From Ilumatobacter sp. (GTDB lineage: Bacteria > Actinomycetota > Acidimicrobiia > Acidimicrobiales > Ilumatobacteraceae), in the NCBI GenBank assembly GCA_007693335.1, contig REDU01000057.1:1-64000 (forward strand): DNA of 64,000 bases. The letters are read 5' to 3'. Made by a program: the position numbers and the translations under genes. Of this stretch, positions 24,783 to 32,830 are shown piece after piece. A model generated the notes under the pieces. That model saw only the letters and a list, made by a program, of their open reading frames with translations. It did no database searches and was not told the DNA's origin. Each line of letters opens with the position of its first letter. The first letter of the stretch is position 1.

Positions 24783-26258
24783 TCACGAACGCTCAACGTA
24801 CTTCCCGGCGGCCCGCTGATCGCGGAACCACTGGTCGAGCCGACGACGGATCTCCTCGTCGCCCACGAGCCCCTCCTCGAGCCGGATCTCGAGCAACGCA
24901 TCGAGCGCATCACCCACCACTCGTCCGGGTGGCACGCCCAGATGCTCCATCACCTGGCGTCCGTCGAGCTCGGGACGCAACGCCGCCAGCTCCTCGGCAG
25001 CGGCCAACTCGGTGATCCGCTGTTCGAGCTCGTCCATCCGACGGCTGAGCGTGCGCGCCTTGCGCTCGTTGCGGGTGGTGCAGTCGCACCGGGTCAACAC
25101 GTTCAGTTCGTGCAGCAACGGCCCGGCGTCGCGCACGTAGCGCCGCACCGCCGAGTCGGACCAGCCGAGGCGGTACGTGTGGAAGCGGAGGTGGAGCGCC
25201 ACCAGCTCGGTGATCGCGTCCACGTCGCCGTTCGAGTAGCGCAGCTCCTGCAGGCGACGCCGGGTCATGCGGGCACCGACCGCGTCGTGGTGGTGGAACG
25301 TGGTGCCCTTGCCCGGCTGGAAACCCCGCGTGCGCGGTTTGCCGATGTCGTGGAACAGCGCGGCGAGACGCGTGATCCGGAAGTCGAACGGCGGATGGTC
25401 GGCAGGGAGTTCGTGCGGAGGGCGCACGTTCTCGATCACCGCGAAGGTGTGGGTGAGGACGTCTTTGTGGCGGTGGATCGGATCGTGCTCGAGGCGCATG
25501 GCGGGCAGTTCGGGCAAGAACTGCTCGGCCAGTCCGGTGTCGACGAGGAACCACAGCCCAGCGCTGGGGTGATCGGCGGTGATGAGCTTGTCGAGCTCGT
25601 CGCGGATGCGCTCGGCCGACACGATCCCGAGGCGCTGCGCCATCTCACGGACCGCCGCCACGAGCCCGGGCTCGGGTTCCATGGCGTGCGACGCCACGAA
25701 GCGAGCGGCTCGCAACATCCGCAACGGATCGTCACTGAAGGAGATCTCCGGTCCGAGAGGGGTCCGCAGCGTCCGCGACACGAGGTCGCTCGCACCACCG
25801 AACGGGTCGACGAGGGTGGGTGTGGTGCCCGAGGTGAGCTCGAGCGCCATCGCGTTGATCGTGAAATCACGTCGGGAGAGATCGGCATCGATGTGATCGG
25901 CGAACGTCACGTGCGGTTTGCGCGACGCATCGGTGTACGCCTCGCTCCGGAAGGTGGTGATCTCGTAGATGCGCGGCACCTCCCCCCCGTCGGCATCGAT
26001 CGTGTGGCGGTGCGCACCGATGGTGCCGAAACGCTCACCCTGGGTCCACACGGAATCGGCCCACCCGTCGAGGCAGACCTTGATCTCCGCGGGTCGTGCA
26101 TCGGTGGTGAGATCGAGGTCGAAGTCGCGTGGCGCGTCGCCCAGCAACAGATCACGCACGGTGCCACCCACGAGGTGGAGCTGATGACCGCGCTGCTCGA
26201 AACGGTCGGCGAGAGGTGCCAGCTCGGCGAGTACGGGGGCGAAGCGTTCGGGGACCAC
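24783..26258 (-). CDS. CCA tRNA nucleotidyltransferase (PcnA-type)
   Basis: 491 residues. The nucleotidyltransferase head has HLVGGTVRDLLLG and the metal-binding pair DFDLDLTTD, then RRDFTINAMAL and the RNA-binding segment with DPLRMLRAARF. An HD domain follows (RLAALFHDIGKPRTR), then a C-terminal helical region. It adds or repairs the 3' CCA of tRNAs, needed here because the two tRNA genes in the window encode no CCA. The GTG start follows TAGCCT (minus, 26267-26272) by 8 nt, suggesting a leaderless mRNA. It is divergent from the GNAT gene, as in Mycobacterium, where this gene begins the origin-proximal block. Confidence 0.93.
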   Translation of the reverse strand: MVPERFAPVLAELAPLADRFEQRGHQLHLVGGTVRDLLLGDAPRDFDLDLTTDARPAEIKVCLDGWADSVWTQGERFGTIGAHRHTIDADGGEVPRIYEITTFRSEAYTDASRKPHVTFADHIDADLSRRDFTINAMALELTSGTTPTLVDPFGGASDLVSRTLRTPLGPEISFSDDPLRMLRAARFVASHAMEPEPGLVAAVREMAQRLGIVSAERIRDELDKLITADHPSAGLWFLVDTGLAEQFLPELPAMRLEHDPIHRHKDVLTHTFAVIENVRPPHELPADHPPFDFRITRLAALFHDIGKPRTRGFQPGKGTTFHHHDAVGARMTRRRLQELRYSNGDVDAITELVALHLRFHTYRLGWSDSAVRRYVRDAGPLLHELNVLTRCDCTTRNERKARTLSRRMDELEQRITELAAAEELAALRPELDGRQVMEHLGVPPGRVVGDALDALLEIRLEEGLVGDEEIRRRLDQWFRDQRAAGKYVERS

Positions 26259-26364
26259 GGCACGCCAGGCTACGAGGGCTCGACGACCACCGGCTCGACC
26301 CTCCCTGCTCGACCCTCCCTGGTCGACCGATGATCACGTCGAGCCGCGGCTACCGTCGGCACCG

Positions 26365-27129
26365 GTGAACCGGACCCGTCGACCGAACCGTGCCGTGTCG
26401 CGACCCCCCGCGCCCGGAAGCGCGCCGCGGCTCCGCCTCGACGCGTGGCCGACCGACCCCGACGTGGGTCATCTGATGGTGCTCGAACACGGCGCGGTGC
26501 CCGACGAGAACGAGCTCGCGGTGTGGATCCGGCGGGCCCGTCGACGGGGATTCAGGTCACTGCGCACCGGAGCACTGTTCCCCGACGCCACCCGCTCCGT
26601 GCTCGGAGCAGGTTTCCACGCCATCGACTCGTTGGTGTTGCTCCGGATCGACCTCGCGGCGGTCGCACCTGCGATGCCGCGCCCGCGTGCAGACGGCCAG
26701 CACCGGGTCACCCGGCTCTGGGCCCGCCACCACGCGGCAGCCGCCGCCCTCGATCGCCAGGCGTTCGGTCCGATGTGGGGGAACGACACCCGCAGCCTGG
26801 CCGACATCCGACGGGCCACACCGGCGCACTGGGCGCGACGCGTCGGCCCGGGTCGCTGCGTCGATGCATTCGCCATCTCGGGTGCGGGTGGTCGCACCGG
26901 TTACGTCCAGCGTCTCGCGGTCCACCCCGACCGTCGCCGCGAAGGTCTCGCGGGCGCGCTGCTGAACGACTCGCTCGAGTGGATGCGGGCGCGTGGTCTC
27001 GACTCGGCCCTCGTGAACACGGGAGCGACGAACGAGGCCGCCCTCGAGCTCTACGAGCGCTGGGGATTCCAGCGGCTCGACGACCATCTGACCGTGGCCG
27101 AGCTCGATCTCACAGTGGGCACACCGTGA
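26365..27129 (+). CDS. GNAT family N-acetyltransferase
   Basis: 254 residues. The N-terminal ~100 residues resemble a degenerate second GNAT lobe. The C-terminal half has the acetyl-CoA loop VQRLAVHPDRRREGLAGALL and the ending ALELYERWGFQRL. The GTG start is 8 nt after TACCGT (26351-26356). Its last codons overlap the next gene by 4 nt (GTGA, 27126-27129), so it is co-translated with the DUF6049-like envelope protein. In Mycobacterium a Nudix gene occupies this position. The substrate is unknown. Confidence 0.82.
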   Translation: MNRTRRPNRAVSRPPAPGSAPRLRLDAWPTDPDVGHLMVLEHGAVPDENELAVWIRRARRRGFRSLRTGALFPDATRSVLGAGFHAIDSLVLLRIDLAAVAPAMPRPRADGQHRVTRLWARHHAAAAALDRQAFGPMWGNDTRSLADIRRATPAHWARRVGPGRCVDAFAISGAGGRTGYVQRLAVHPDRRREGLAGALLNDSLEWMRARGLDSALVNTGATNEAALELYERWGFQRLDDHLTVAELDLTVGTP

Positions 27130-29318
27130 CCGGACGTCGTGCCCGCTGTGAACCCCGAACCCGATCTTCTCGTGCCGGCGCCGGTCGTGCACTGGCGGCC
27201 TTCGGCGCGATCCCTCTCGTGCTCGCGCTGCTGGTGCCCACGCCGGGTTCGATCACCACCCTCGCGGCCGAGCGGAACCGGCTCGTCCTGATCGACCAGA
27301 CGTTCGTGGTACCGGTGGACGGCACCATCGGGCTCCGGTTCGAGATCAACGGCGACGACGAGATCCTCGCCGCAGCCGCGGCGGCCACGACCACGACCAC
27401 TGACCCCCCAGACGACGGGGATGCAGACGACGGGGATGCAGACGACGGGGATGCAGACGACGGCGACGGGGCCGACGCAGAGGTGATCGACGTGATCGTG
27501 ACCTCCTACGAGCCGATCCTCGACCGTGACCGGGTGTCGAGCGTGTTGGCGGGTGCCACCGGTCCGGCACTCGACGGTGCCCGGTTCGACCTCGCCGAGG
27601 TCTACCGACCGAACGGTCCGGGGGGCACACCGCTGCTCGAGCTCGACGTGGTGACCGCCACCGGTGGCGACATCGCCGACGAGCTCGAGCTGCCCGTGGC
27701 CGGGCTCTATCCGATCACGGTCGACATCCGGCGTGACGGGAGGCGACTGGCTCGTCACATCACCTTCGTCGAGCGTCTCCCGGCCGCCGGCGAACGGCCA
27801 CGCCGCTCCCAACCCTTCGGTCTCTCGGTGGTCGCGTCGATCCCCGATCCCGGTCCCGAACCCGACCAGCTGGCGCTCGTGGACGCTCGCTCGCGTCTGG
27901 TCGAGATCGCCCAGCTCGGCGAAGATCTCGTCGCTCCGATCACCGTCGGGATCCCGCCCGTCGTGGCCGCTCAGCTGACGGCCGACGACGACGAACTGGT
28001 CGGTCGCGTGCGCGACGCCCTGAAGGGCAGCGAAGTGCTCGCCGTGCCCCGGATCCAGTTCGATCCGTCGTCGGCCGTGGCTGCCGGGGAGACCGACGCC
28101 TTCACCCGCGAGCTCCGCGACGGTGAGGACGTCCTCGCCCGAACGTTCCCCTCCACGGCGGTCCGACGCTCGGCGTGGCGGTGGGACGAACCACTCAGCA
28201 CCGAAGGTGCATCGCTGCTGCGCGACCTCGGGGTGCAGGTCGTGGTGCTCCCGCTCGACGACTACCACCGGCTCGGCAACGCCCTGCCACCGGAGTTCAC
28301 CGATCCCACGCTGCTGTACACCGTGATGCTCCCCGACGGCGCGACGCTCGCCGTGCTGACCGTCGACCCCGTGAGCGGTCTCCTCGACCCCGAGCTGGCC
28401 GACGATCGATCGGCGGCCGAGATCGCGGTCGAGCTGTTCGCCACGCTGGTGGCCACCCGCATCCAGTTGCCCGACGCGCCCCGCACGGCCGTGCTGTCGA
28501 CCGACCGACTCGACATCCCCGACGCCGACGTCTTGTCGGTGCTGGAGTCGTTCGTCGACCAGCACCCGTCGTTCCGGTTCCAGACCCTCTCACTGGTACC
28601 CAACTCGACCGGCACGATGTTCGTGAACGGGCCGCCTCGCGAGGTCGAACTGCCCGCGTTCGCGGGGGTCGACCTCGCGACGAGATCGAACCGGATCGCG
28701 CTCACCCGGGTGCTGGTCGACTCGATGTCGTCGATGCTGCCCGACGACGACCTCCGACCGGCGGCGTGGCACGCCGAGCTCGACCTGCTGCTCTCCACCG
28801 GCTTCGACGACGACACGGCCGACGAGCGCATCGACACAGTCATCGGTGAGGTCGAGCTGCTCCCGTCGGTGATCGTGCCACCCGATCCGTTCACGTTCAC
28901 GCTCACCGGCTCGTCGAGTGAGATCACCCTCCGGCTCGGCAACACCGGCACCACCCCGATCCGCGTGCGCATCAGCTCGGCGGCGTCGAAGCTGACGTTC
29001 CCCGAGGGTGACGTGGAGGCCGTTCTGCAGCCGGGCACCACCAACCTCGTGATCCCCGTCGAACCGCTCTCGAACGGCACGTTCCCCGTCACGATCGAGC
29101 TGCTGACACCGCTCGACGGTCGACCGGTGATCGAGCCGATCGTGCTCACGGCCCGCGTGAACGCCATCACCGGGTTGGGCCAGGTCCTCACCGGCGGTGC
29201 GCTCGTCGTGCTGGCGTCGTGGTGGTACAGCCACTTCCGGAGCCAGCGACGCCAGCGCAGCGAGGCGGCTCGTGCCAACCATCCCAGCAACGGCGCCGGT
29301 AGCGTCGTGTCACCGTGA
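27126..29318 (+). CDS. DUF6049-like secreted/membrane protein
   Basis: 730 residues from GTG 27126. An N-terminal signal/anchor (ALAAFGAIPLVLALLVPTPG) is followed by a large extracellular part and a C-terminal membrane helix (VLTGGALVVLASWWY) with a basic cytoplasmic tail. The position, directly upstream of the murJ/kinase locus, and the layout match the Rv3909-type exported protein. A 15-nt repeat encodes GDADD three times (27411-27455) in an early acidic linker. The last domain looks like an immunoglobulin-like sandwich. The function is unknown but the location implies cell-envelope work. GTGA overlaps at both ends couple it to its neighbours. Confidence 0.78.
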   Translation: MTGRRARCEPRTRSSRAGAGRALAAFGAIPLVLALLVPTPGSITTLAAERNRLVLIDQTFVVPVDGTIGLRFEINGDDEILAAAAAATTTTTDPPDDGDADDGDADDGDADDGDGADAEVIDVIVTSYEPILDRDRVSSVLAGATGPALDGARFDLAEVYRPNGPGGTPLLELDVVTATGGDIADELELPVAGLYPITVDIRRDGRRLARHITFVERLPAAGERPRRSQPFGLSVVASIPDPGPEPDQLALVDARSRLVEIAQLGEDLVAPITVGIPPVVAAQLTADDDELVGRVRDALKGSEVLAVPRIQFDPSSAVAAGETDAFTRELRDGEDVLARTFPSTAVRRSAWRWDEPLSTEGASLLRDLGVQVVVLPLDDYHRLGNALPPEFTDPTLLYTVMLPDGATLAVLTVDPVSGLLDPELADDRSAAEIAVELFATLVATRIQLPDAPRTAVLSTDRLDIPDADVLSVLESFVDQHPSFRFQTLSLVPNSTGTMFVNGPPREVELPAFAGVDLATRSNRIALTRVLVDSMSSMLPDDDLRPAAWHAELDLLLSTGFDDDTADERIDTVIGEVELLPSVIVPPDPFTFTLTGSSSEITLRLGNTGTTPIRVRISSAASKLTFPEGDVEAVLQPGTTNLVIPVEPLSNGTFPVTIELLTPLDGRPVIEPIVLTARVNAITGLGQVLTGGALVVLASWWYSHFRSQRRQRSEAARANHPSNGAGSVVSP
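27411..27455. repeat. 15-bp tandem repeat, three copies (codes GDADD)
   Basis: Three identical copies of gacgacggggatgca lie head to tail, followed by a partial fourth. They are in frame with the DUF6049-like gene, so copy-number change lengthens or shortens an acidic linker by five residues at a time. Confidence 0.9.
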
Positions 29319-30172
29319 GCACGGTCCGCATCGTCACCGACAGTTCCTGCGATCTCCCCGTGCAGGTCACCACCGACGCCGGCATCGAGGTGGTCCCGCT
29401 GACGATCCGCTTCGGATCCACCGAGTTGGTCGACCGTCTCGAGCTCACGACCGCCGAGTTCTGGGCTCGCTGCACCGACAGCGACACGCTGCCCGAGACC
29501 GCCGCCCCCGCTCCAGGGAGTTTCGCGGAGGCGTACCGGCGGCTGGCCGACGAGGGCGCCAGCGGCATCATCGTGATCGCGCTGTCGGGTGAGCTGTCGG
29601 CCACACTGCAGAGCGCCGTGTTGGCGGCCCGCGACGTCAACCCCGATGTCGATCTGGACGTGCGCGTGGTCGACAGCCGCAGCGTGAGTCTCGGCGTGGG
29701 CACCATCGCACTGGCCTGCGCCCGCGCTGCCGCCGACGGCGCAGGTCTCGACGAGGTGGAGCGACTCGCCATCGACCTCGCCGGACGGACCCGCGTGATC
29801 GGAGCGCTCGACACGCTCGAGAACCTCAAGAAGGGCGGACGTATCGGCAACGCCAAGGCGTTGCTCGCCACGGCCTTGTCGATCAAGCCGATCATCGAGG
29901 TGATCGACGGCGTCGTCGAGCAGGCCGGCAAACAACGCACCCGCGCCAAGGCACTCGCGCTCCTGGTCGACCGGGTCCGCACCTACGAGGGGCGGATCAC
30001 CGATCTCGCCGTGCTCCACGCCGATTGCAGCGACGTCGACCAGTTCGTCGAGATGCTCCGGCCTCTCTACGACGGCCACATCGTGGTCGGAGAGATCGGT
30101 CCGGTCATCGGCACCCATGCCGGGCGCGGCACGATCGGCGTCGCGTTCCACGAGCGCGCCGACCAGACGTGA
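29315..30172 (+). CDS. DegV family fatty acid-binding protein
   Basis: 285 residues of normal DegV length. VRIVTDSSCDLP opens the protein, GELSATLQSAVLAA and the lipid-contact SLGVGTIALA follow, with ENLKKGGRIGNAKALLATALSIKPII in the C-terminal domain and HAGRGTIGVAF at the end. These proteins (FakB) bind a fatty acid and present it to the kinase FakA. No fakA is seen nearby. It begins with GTG overlapping the previous stop (29315-29318) and occupies the slot where murJ normally sits in this conserved neighbourhood. Confidence 0.9.
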   Translation: MSTVRIVTDSSCDLPVQVTTDAGIEVVPLTIRFGSTELVDRLELTTAEFWARCTDSDTLPETAAPAPGSFAEAYRRLADEGASGIIVIALSGELSATLQSAVLAARDVNPDVDLDVRVVDSRSVSLGVGTIALACARAAADGAGLDEVERLAIDLAGRTRVIGALDTLENLKKGGRIGNAKALLATALSIKPIIEVIDGVVEQAGKQRTRAKALALLVDRVRTYEGRITDLAVLHADCSDVDQFVEMLRPLYDGHIVVGEIGPVIGTHAGRGTIGVAFHERADQT

Positions 30173-30282
30173 ACCTCGACCTCACGGTCACCCCCGCGAT
30201 CCAGCCCGGCGCGATCCAGCCCGGCGCGATCCAGCCCGGCGCGATCCAGCCCGGCGAACCAGACACGCTGGTACGACAATGA
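30169..30282 (+). CDS. Possible 37-residue peptide built on an AIQPG repeat
   Basis: A GTG at 30169 overlaps the degV stop by 4 nt (GTGA), exactly as its two upstream neighbours do, and opens a 38-codon frame. It reads about ten ordinary residues, then AIQPG four times, then EPDTLVRQ. The repeat unit is 15 nt and keeps the frame. No ribosome binding site is seen beyond the coupling. It could be a real coupled peptide or simply a repeat in the degV-kinase spacer. Confidence 0.3.
   Translation: MNLDLTVTPAIQPGAIQPGAIQPGAIQPGEPDTLVRQ
30196..30255. repeat. 15-bp tandem repeat, four exact copies
   Basis: Four identical head-to-tail copies of gcgatccagcccggc fill 30196-30255 between degV and the kinase gene. 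The perfect identity implies recent expansion by replication slippage. Each unit contains the near-palindromic GCGATC and CCCGGC segments. Confidence 0.95.
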
Positions 30283-30324
30283 CGGTGGGGACACACGTCC
30301 CACCACTAGCGTGAACGAGCGGTC

Positions 30325-32220
30325 ATGCCGTCTGCCCCTCCGCCGTCCCAGCCCGCCCCGTCGCGTCGGAGTGATCACTCGGGCGCGGCCACGCGCACGC
30401 CGCCATCCGGCACACCGGATCCGGAGCGGACCGACGAGACTCCACCGACGGTGCTGGCGGGCCGATACCAACTCGATCGTCGCATCGGACAGGGCGGGAT
30501 GGCCGAGGTGTGGGTGGCCACCGATCTCCAGCTCGACCGCCGTGTGGCACTCAAGTGGCTCCGACCCGCGCTCGCGGCCGACCCGGTCGTGGCCGAGCGC
30601 TTCCGACGTGAGGCCATCGCGGTGGCCCGGCTCAACCACCCCAACATCGTGGCCGTGCACGACGTCTTCGAGCACGCCGGTCGCCAAGCGGTGGTCATGC
30701 AGCTGGTCGACGGCAAGAGCCTCCGTCAGCTCCTCGACAGCCAGAAACGCCTCGGCCCCGAGCTGACGATCCACATCGGGGCGGCCATCTCCGGTGCGCT
30801 CGACGAGGCCCATCGCGCCGGGTTCGTCCACCGCGACGTGAAGCCCGGCAACATCCTGGTCACCTCCGACGGGCGCGTGCTGCTCACCGACTTCGGCATC
30901 GCCAAGGGCCTCGATCCGGGCGACGACGACCTCACCAGCGACAACGTGATGATGGGCACCGCCAAGTACCTGTCACCCGAGCAGGTACGCGGCCGCAAAC
31001 TCGACGGCCGCGCCGACCTCTACTCGCTCGGACTCGTGCTCTACGAGTGCCTGGCAGGTCGCGTCCCGTTCCTCGGCGAGTCGGATGCGGACACCGCGTT
31101 GGCCCGGCTCCAACGCGATCCCACCGATCTCAACCGACTCCGGCCCACCCTGCCACCCGGGCTGGTCGACCTGATCCATCGCGCGCTGGCGCGCAACCCT
31201 GCGCACCGACCGGCATCGGGACACGGGTTCCGCACCGCACTCTTGGCCGTCGACACCACGGCACCACACATCGATGGCACACCGGCCGAACCACCACGTC
31301 GGGGGGCGTTCATCCGGGGCACCACGCCGACCGGACCCTCGCGTCCCGAGATCCCCGGCGAGCCCACGGCTCGATCGACCGACTCGCCCACGAGCTCCAC
31401 CACGCCGCGCTCGTCATCCCCGACCGAGATCGACCAGCGAGGAGCCCGTGCATCCGATCTCCCACGTCGCACCGGTGACACGGTGTCCACCCCCGATCGC
31501 ACCCCGCCGGCCGGGCCGATCAGGGCGCGCACCGCCCGCGGGATGCAGCAGCACCTGATGCCGTCGCTGGTGATGGTCGGGGTGCTGCTCGTGATCGCGG
31601 CCGCCGTGGTGCTCGCCCTCTGGATCGCACTGAGCGTGAACGATCCCGACGGCTCGCCGGTCGATCCCGGAGCACCGGCCACCGAGAGCGGGGCCGACCC
31701 GGCCGCCGGGACCGACGAGACGGACGAGCCGGGTCCCGCCCCACCACCGCAGCCCGACGGCCCGATCGGGATCGACACCGTCGAGGCCTGGGATCCTGAT
31801 GGCGATGGAGCCGGCGAGAACGACGAGCAGGCGCCACTCGCACTCGCGGGCGCCAACCCCGACAGCGGCTGGCCCACGCTGTGCTACTCGTCGCAGTTCA
31901 TGGGCGGCAAACGGGGCGTCGGGCTCATCGTGTCGTTCACGGGAGCCGCTGGTGGCACCGTGGGCGTCGACGTGCTCAACGCCCCGTACCAGCTCGAGAT
32001 CTTCGCCACCGAGACGGTCACACCCCCGGGCGACCCGGACCGGTGGGGTTCATCGCTGGTGGGCACCGAGTACGCGGAACGCCCGGGCCGCATCGAGACC
32101 TCGGTACCCGATGGCACCCGCCACGTACTGCTGTGGCTGAAGGAACTGGGACCCGACGACGCCTGCACCTCCAGCAACCCCTACCGCGGCCGCCTGGGGA
32201 ACCTCACCTTCTCGTCGTGA
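30325..32220 (+). CDS. Membrane Ser/Thr protein kinase (PknB-type catalytic domain)
   Basis: 631 residues. The kinase domain (~45-310) keeps every key motif: IGQGGMAEVW glycine loop, VALKWL lysine, VHRDVKPGNIL catalytic loop, TDFGIAKG, and GTAKYLSPEQ with the activation loop. A low-complexity Thr/Pro/Ser juxtamembrane segment leads to one membrane helix (~410-436; VMVGVLLVIAAAVVLALWIA) and an outer domain (~480-631) with a Cys in WPTLCYSS and another in DACTSS. In Mycobacterium the corresponding gene is MurJ fused to a pseudokinase with a similar outer domain. Here the MurJ part is missing and the kinase looks active. It likely controls envelope synthesis. Confidence 0.88.
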   Translation: MPSAPPPSQPAPSRRSDHSGAATRTPPSGTPDPERTDETPPTVLAGRYQLDRRIGQGGMAEVWVATDLQLDRRVALKWLRPALAADPVVAERFRREAIAVARLNHPNIVAVHDVFEHAGRQAVVMQLVDGKSLRQLLDSQKRLGPELTIHIGAAISGALDEAHRAGFVHRDVKPGNILVTSDGRVLLTDFGIAKGLDPGDDDLTSDNVMMGTAKYLSPEQVRGRKLDGRADLYSLGLVLYECLAGRVPFLGESDADTALARLQRDPTDLNRLRPTLPPGLVDLIHRALARNPAHRPASGHGFRTALLAVDTTAPHIDGTPAEPPRRGAFIRGTTPTGPSRPEIPGEPTARSTDSPTSSTTPRSSSPTEIDQRGARASDLPRRTGDTVSTPDRTPPAGPIRARTARGMQQHLMPSLVMVGVLLVIAAAVVLALWIALSVNDPDGSPVDPGAPATESGADPAAGTDETDEPGPAPPPQPDGPIGIDTVEAWDPDGDGAGENDEQAPLALAGANPDSGWPTLCYSSQFMGGKRGVGLIVSFTGAAGGTVGVDVLNAPYQLEIFATETVTPPGDPDRWGSSLVGTEYAERPGRIETSVPDGTRHVLLWLKELGPDDACTSSNPYRGRLGNLTFSS

Positions 32221-32229
32221 CGGGCGCGG

Positions 32230-32235
32230 TACGCT
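32230..32235 (+). promoter_or_regulatory. -10-like TACGCT upstream of the sigma factor gene
   Basis: TACGCT ends seven bases before an ATC at 32243, the same spacing seen before the starts of at least eleven other genes in this window. It suggests the sigma factor mRNA begins at or next to that ATC. Confidence 0.45.
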
Positions 32236-32242
32236 CCGCGCC

Positions 32243-32830
32243 ATCGCTCCCGACGACACCACCCTGATCGGCGCCGCCCGCGCCGGCGATCGGGCGGCGC
32301 TCGACCAACTGCTGCGTCGCCACTACGACCGGATCCACGCGGTGTGTCGTCGCATCGCCGGTGGCTCTCGCGACGCCGATGATGCGGCGCAGGAGGCGAT
32401 GATCCGGATCGTGCGGGGGCTCGAGTCGTTCGACGGTCGCGCATCGTTCTCGACCTGGGCGTACCGGATCGCCACCAACACGGCCCTCGACGAGCTGCGC
32501 AAGCGCAACCGACGACCACAGCTGCACCGGGTCGACCGCGACGACGAGCCGGGAACCGTGACCGAGCCCACCGACACCCTGGCCCACCGCCGGATCGACG
32601 GCGTGGTCGACCGGATCGCGATCGACGAAGCCATCGCCGACCTGCCCGCCGACTACCGCGTCGCGGTCGTACTGCGTGACGTGGCCGATCTCGACTACGA
32701 CGAGATCGCCGAGGTGCTGGGCGTGCCCGTGGGCACCGTGAAGTCACGGATCGCCCGCGGTCGCGCCCGACTCGTGCGACAGCTCGGGAACCAGGACCCC
32801 TCCGATCGACGTCCAACGGACGCACCATGA
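32243..32830 (+). CDS. ECF-type RNA polymerase sigma factor (SigM-like position)
   Basis: Up to 195 residues. Region 2 (LDQLLRRHYDRIHAVCRRI, DDAAQEAMIRIVRG, FSTWAYRIATNTALDELRKR) and region 4 (ADLPADYRVAVVLRDV, then YDEIAEVLGVPVGTVKSR) are clear. The start is unresolved: homology extends upstream of the first ATG/GTG/TTG in frame (GTG 32342), which would delete region 2.1. The best candidate is ATC 32243, 7 nt after a TACGCT hexamer. Alternatively a base is missing between the kinase-overlapping GTG at 32217 and this frame. It overlaps the anti-sigma gene by 4 nt (ATGA) and sits where sigM lies in Mycobacterium. Confidence 0.85.
   Translation: MAPDDTTLIGAARAGDRAALDQLLRRHYDRIHAVCRRIAGGSRDADDAAQEAMIRIVRGLESFDGRASFSTWAYRIATNTALDELRKRNRRPQLHRVDRDDEPGTVTEPTDTLAHRRIDGVVDRIAIDEAIADLPADYRVAVVLRDVADLDYDEIAEVLGVPVGTVKSRIARGRARLVRQLGNQDPSDRRPTDAP

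Noticed and set aside
27126-29318. MurJ flippase
   Set aside because: Position suggested it, but the protein has only one N-terminal and one C-terminal hydrophobic segment, not 12-14 helices.
32342-32830. Sigma factor starting at GTG 32342
   Set aside because: It would remove region 2.1, which is clearly encoded upstream in the same frame.
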